Source: Bacteroidota bacterium (GTDB lineage Bacteria > Bacteroidota > Bacteroidia > Bacteroidales > Porphyromonadaceae). Taken from it: a stretch of DNA of 64,000 bases. The stretch lies in the NCBI GenBank assembly GCA_023396255.1, contig JAEWWU010000006.1:1-64000 (forward strand). The letters run 5' to 3'. The translations under genes were made by a program, and so were the position numbers. Below, in pieces: positions 62,292-64,000 of the stretch (positions are counted from its first letter, which is position 1; the number at the start of each line of letters is the position of its first letter). The notes under the pieces are model-generated. The model saw only the letters and a list, made by a program, of their open reading frames with translations. It had not been told where the DNA came from and did not search any database.

Positions 62292-63107
62292 CTACTTTAC
62301 CTCCACAAACCCTATCTCTGATACTATTTTCTGTCCCTGCCCGGAGAGAACATAATCGATAAAAGGTTTCACTTTTGTTTCCGCACGACTATCATAATAG
62401 TAATAGAGCGGACGCACAATGGGGTAAGTTTTGTTTTTTGCGCTGGCTATTGATGGAGTTGTGTATTTTTTACTCGAATCGAAAGACACTGCAAGAGGTT
62501 TAACCTTCCGATTCAAATAAGCCAGCCCCACATATCCTATCGCCCCTGGGGTTTGGCTTACCGATTGGATAATAGCCCCGGTAGCCGGCATACTCATAAT
62601 CCCATTCATATAGTTTTTATTTTTCAAAACAATCTCTTTGAAAAACTCATACGTACCGGAAGAAGTTTCTCGAGAATAGGGAATTATTTTAAGGTCAGCA
62701 CCTCCGACCTCTTTCCAGTTTCTAATTTTTCCGGTAAAAATGTCCTCCAATTGCTTACGAGTAAGCTTGCTTATCTTATTGGAAGGATGCACCACCACCG
62801 CTAAAGCATCATAAGCAACCACGACTTCACGTACTGTGCGGTTCATTTGTTTTAGTTTCTGACGTTCCGAAAATTTAATACGTCGAGAAGCTTGGGCTAT
62901 ATCGGTGGTATTGGAGAGAATGGCAGCAATACCTACCCCACTTCCTCCCCCCGATACAGTGATGCGTGCCGAGGGATTAACCTTCATATAGCTTTCGGCC
63001 TCCTTTTGGGAAAGAGGGAGCACCGTGTCCGACCCCTTGATGCGTTGGGCTTGGAGAACCGCTGCAATAGTCAGGAAGAAAACAAAGAGTAAGAAATACT
63101 TTTTCAT
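62292..63107 (-). CDS. pstS: Phosphate-binding protein PstS
   Basis: The start at 63107 (MKKYFLLFVFFLTIAAVLQAQ) gives 271 residues with a signal peptide. A longer frame to 63140 touches the -7 box and is rejected. Phosphate-site segments are IKGSDTVLPL, VSGGGSGVGI, DIAQASRRI and YSRETSSGTYEFF. It is a compact member of the family and captures phosphate in the periplasm for PstCAB. It heads the pst-phoU operon and is preceded by a Pho-box-like repeat array. Confidence 0.95.
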   Translation of the reverse strand: MKKYFLLFVFFLTIAAVLQAQRIKGSDTVLPLSQKEAESYMKVNPSARITVSGGGSGVGIAAILSNTTDIAQASRRIKFSERQKLKQMNRTVREVVVAYDALAVVVHPSNKISKLTRKQLEDIFTGKIRNWKEVGGADLKIIPYSRETSSGTYEFFKEIVLKNKNYMNGIMSMPATGAIIQSVSQTPGAIGYVGLAYLNRKVKPLAVSFDSSKKYTTPSIASAKNKTYPIVRPLYYYYDSRAETKVKPFIDYVLSGQGQKIVSEIGFVEVK

Positions 63108-63139
63108 TGGTCTAATATTTACATTATTGTTGTGCACCA

Positions 63140-63147
63140 CAAAGCTA
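63140..63147 (-). promoter_or_regulatory. Predicted -7 box of the pst operon
   Basis: Plus-strand CAAAGCTA is TAGCTTTG on the minus strand, 32 bases upstream of the pstS start and 8 bases downstream of the Pho-box-like array. Confidence 0.6.
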
Positions 63148-63155
63148 TGGATGAG

Positions 63156-63199
63156 TTGTTACACAGTTGTTGCAGCCTTGTTACAGTTTGGTTACAAAA
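63156..63199 (-). promoter_or_regulatory. Pho-box-like array of four 11-bp repeats
   Basis: On the plus strand, TTGTTAC (63156), TTGTTGC (63167), TTGTTAC (63178) and TGGTTAC (63189) each occupy 7 bases with 4-base spacers, an exact 11-base period. On the coding strand the units read TGTAACA, like the CTGTCAT/TGTAAC half-sites bound by PhoB-type regulators. The array sits in the -33 region of the pst promoter, as PhoB sites do. Confidence 0.75.
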
Positions 63200-63239
63200 A
63201 AACGATCGGCCACTCTTTTTTAGGGAAGTCTTTTACTTC

Positions 63240-64000
63240 TTAGAATTTGTATTGCAAAGCCAGTGTAATGCGATCGTCTTTACGATCTTGGTCATAAGTT
63301 GCCAAAAGGGAGGAAACCTCTTGATATACCCTTTCGTAATATCCCGTCAGCTTCAGAGATGGGCCAAGGTGATAGTATATTCCCATTCCTATGGTTTGGT
63401 GCATAATATCTGCCGGACCCGTGTTTTTCCATTCTCCAATACTGTTACCTTGAATAAGGGTATTGGGATCATACCAATCGTACTTGGCGAAGGAGGCAAC
63501 GGGAAGTGTTCCCCAATCTTGTACACAAAGGAGGTAACCTCCTTGAAACGGTCTTACAAAAGTGTCCTCCTTCGGTAGGGTGGAGCTATTGGGACTCTTA
63601 CTCGATTGTCGATTTCCCGGCTGCCGTCCTCCAATCCATTCGGCACGGATTTGTGTCAATCCCCAATCAGTAAAAAATGATAACTGTCCATCTACTCCTG
63701 CATAGATACGTTTGGAATACCGCCCAATATTTTCGGAGATCTCGTTAGCCACAAAACCGGATGAGGTCATAGAGAAGACAGTAGCGGAGCCTTGATAAAC
63801 ACCTCCATAGTAGAACGACCCTCCTATACCCCACTTCATAGAATTACCCTCTACCTTAGAAGCCGAGAGGCGACCCACAAAATCGAACCGACTGTCCGGG
63901 GCTTGTTTTATGCCATTTCCTGCGACAAGACCGGCGTTGAGTTGTAAAAAGTGCCACTCAGAATTTTTAGGAGCTTGCAACGCAATCATCCCTCCCAAAT
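63240..64000 (-). CDS. Porin-like outer-membrane protein, 5' part outside window
   Basis: About 253 C-terminal residues are visible; the start is beyond the right edge. The sequence has the alternating aromatic pattern of a beta-barrel, with strands such as WGIGGSFYYGGVYQ, QIRAEWIGGRQPG, FQGGYLLCVQDWG, YHLGPSLKLTGYYERVYQE and the final RITLALQYKF ending in phenylalanine, the usual outer-membrane assembly signal. It resembles the OprO/OprP-type porins (Porin_O_P). Its place just upstream of the pst operon suggests phosphate passage across the outer membrane, which is inference. Confidence 0.72.
   Translation of the reverse strand, partial: LGGMIALQAPKNSEWHFLQLNAGLVAGNGIKQAPDSRFDFVGRLSASKVEGNSMKWGIGGSFYYGGVYQGSATVFSMTSSGFVANEISENIGRYSKRIYAGVDGQLSFFTDWGLTQIRAEWIGGRQPGNRQSSKSPNSSTLPKEDTFVRPFQGGYLLCVQDWGTLPVASFAKYDWYDPNTLIQGNSIGEWKNTGPADIMHQTIGMGIYYHLGPSLKLTGYYERVYQEVSSLLATYDQDRKDDRITLALQYKF

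Noticed and set aside
62690..62700. TAGGGAATTATT inside pstS, matching the repeat-family palindrome half
   Set aside because: It lies within conserved coding sequence (the IIPYSRE region) without the core or the second half, so it is a chance match.

Overview
The window looks like a chromosomal segment of a Bacteroidales bacterium, most likely Porphyromonas or a close relative. The evidence is the parA-parB-DUF5683-mltD order, a fused SecDF, short-form adenylate kinase, the DUF4252, DUF4294 and DUF2723 families, Bacteroidetes-type -7 boxes (TAnnTTTG) before many starts, and at least three, probably four, predicted type IX secretion (T9SS) cargo proteins. I see no rRNA, tRNA, CRISPR array or complete insertion sequence. 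Family calls come from reading motifs, not from searches.

Layout. The left edge holds the first codons of a tyrosine recombinase (1-65, minus), which suggests an integrated element lying to the left. From 990 to 23.8 kb almost everything is on the minus strand: parA, parB, DUF5683 and mltD; then metG with a DegT/Gfo-Idh sugar pair and an unusual exonuclease; an ECF sigma/putative anti-sigma/DUF4252 unit; a Wzz-like protein with nadD; then hpt, adk, obgE, a B3/B4 protein, a DUF3298 lipoprotein, rsmG, a metallo-beta-lactamase-fold hydrolase and gcvP. A plus-strand block (24.5-27.9 kb) holds DUF4294, ispE and a YgiQ radical SAM protein. A minus block (28-36 kb) holds a T9SS cargo protein, a DUF2723 membrane protein, a YitT-type protein and leuS. 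A plus block (36.8-44.1 kb) holds a DUF2807 lipoprotein, secDF, a short orphan peptide gene, feoA and feoB. A minus pair of leucine-rich-repeat surface proteins (44.2-47.9 kb) and msrA follow. A plus-strand RND efflux operon (50-56 kb) ends with a possible PII-like small protein. The right end (56-64 kb, minus) holds a large T9SS-type protein, the pst-phoU phosphate operon and part of a porin gene.

Most interesting signals. (1) A five-copy intergenic palindromic repeat family built from TAGGGAA(T/C)TA and its complement plus a TTGGACGGAA-like core. (2) An 11-G homopolymer upstream of the LRR surface-protein pair, a phase-variation candidate. (3) Four 11-bp-phased repeats forming a Pho-box-like operator before pstS. 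(4) A 53-codon orphan peptide gene enclosed by two intrinsic terminators. (5) A PstC permease with an extracytoplasmic segment resembling part of PstS. (6) Degenerate enzymes: a Wzz/BY-kinase-like protein without a P-loop, and a membrane-anchored DEDD-like exonuclease with two altered active-site positions. (7) A possible WbpB/WbpE pair that could feed the A-LPS used to anchor the T9SS cargo found in the same window.
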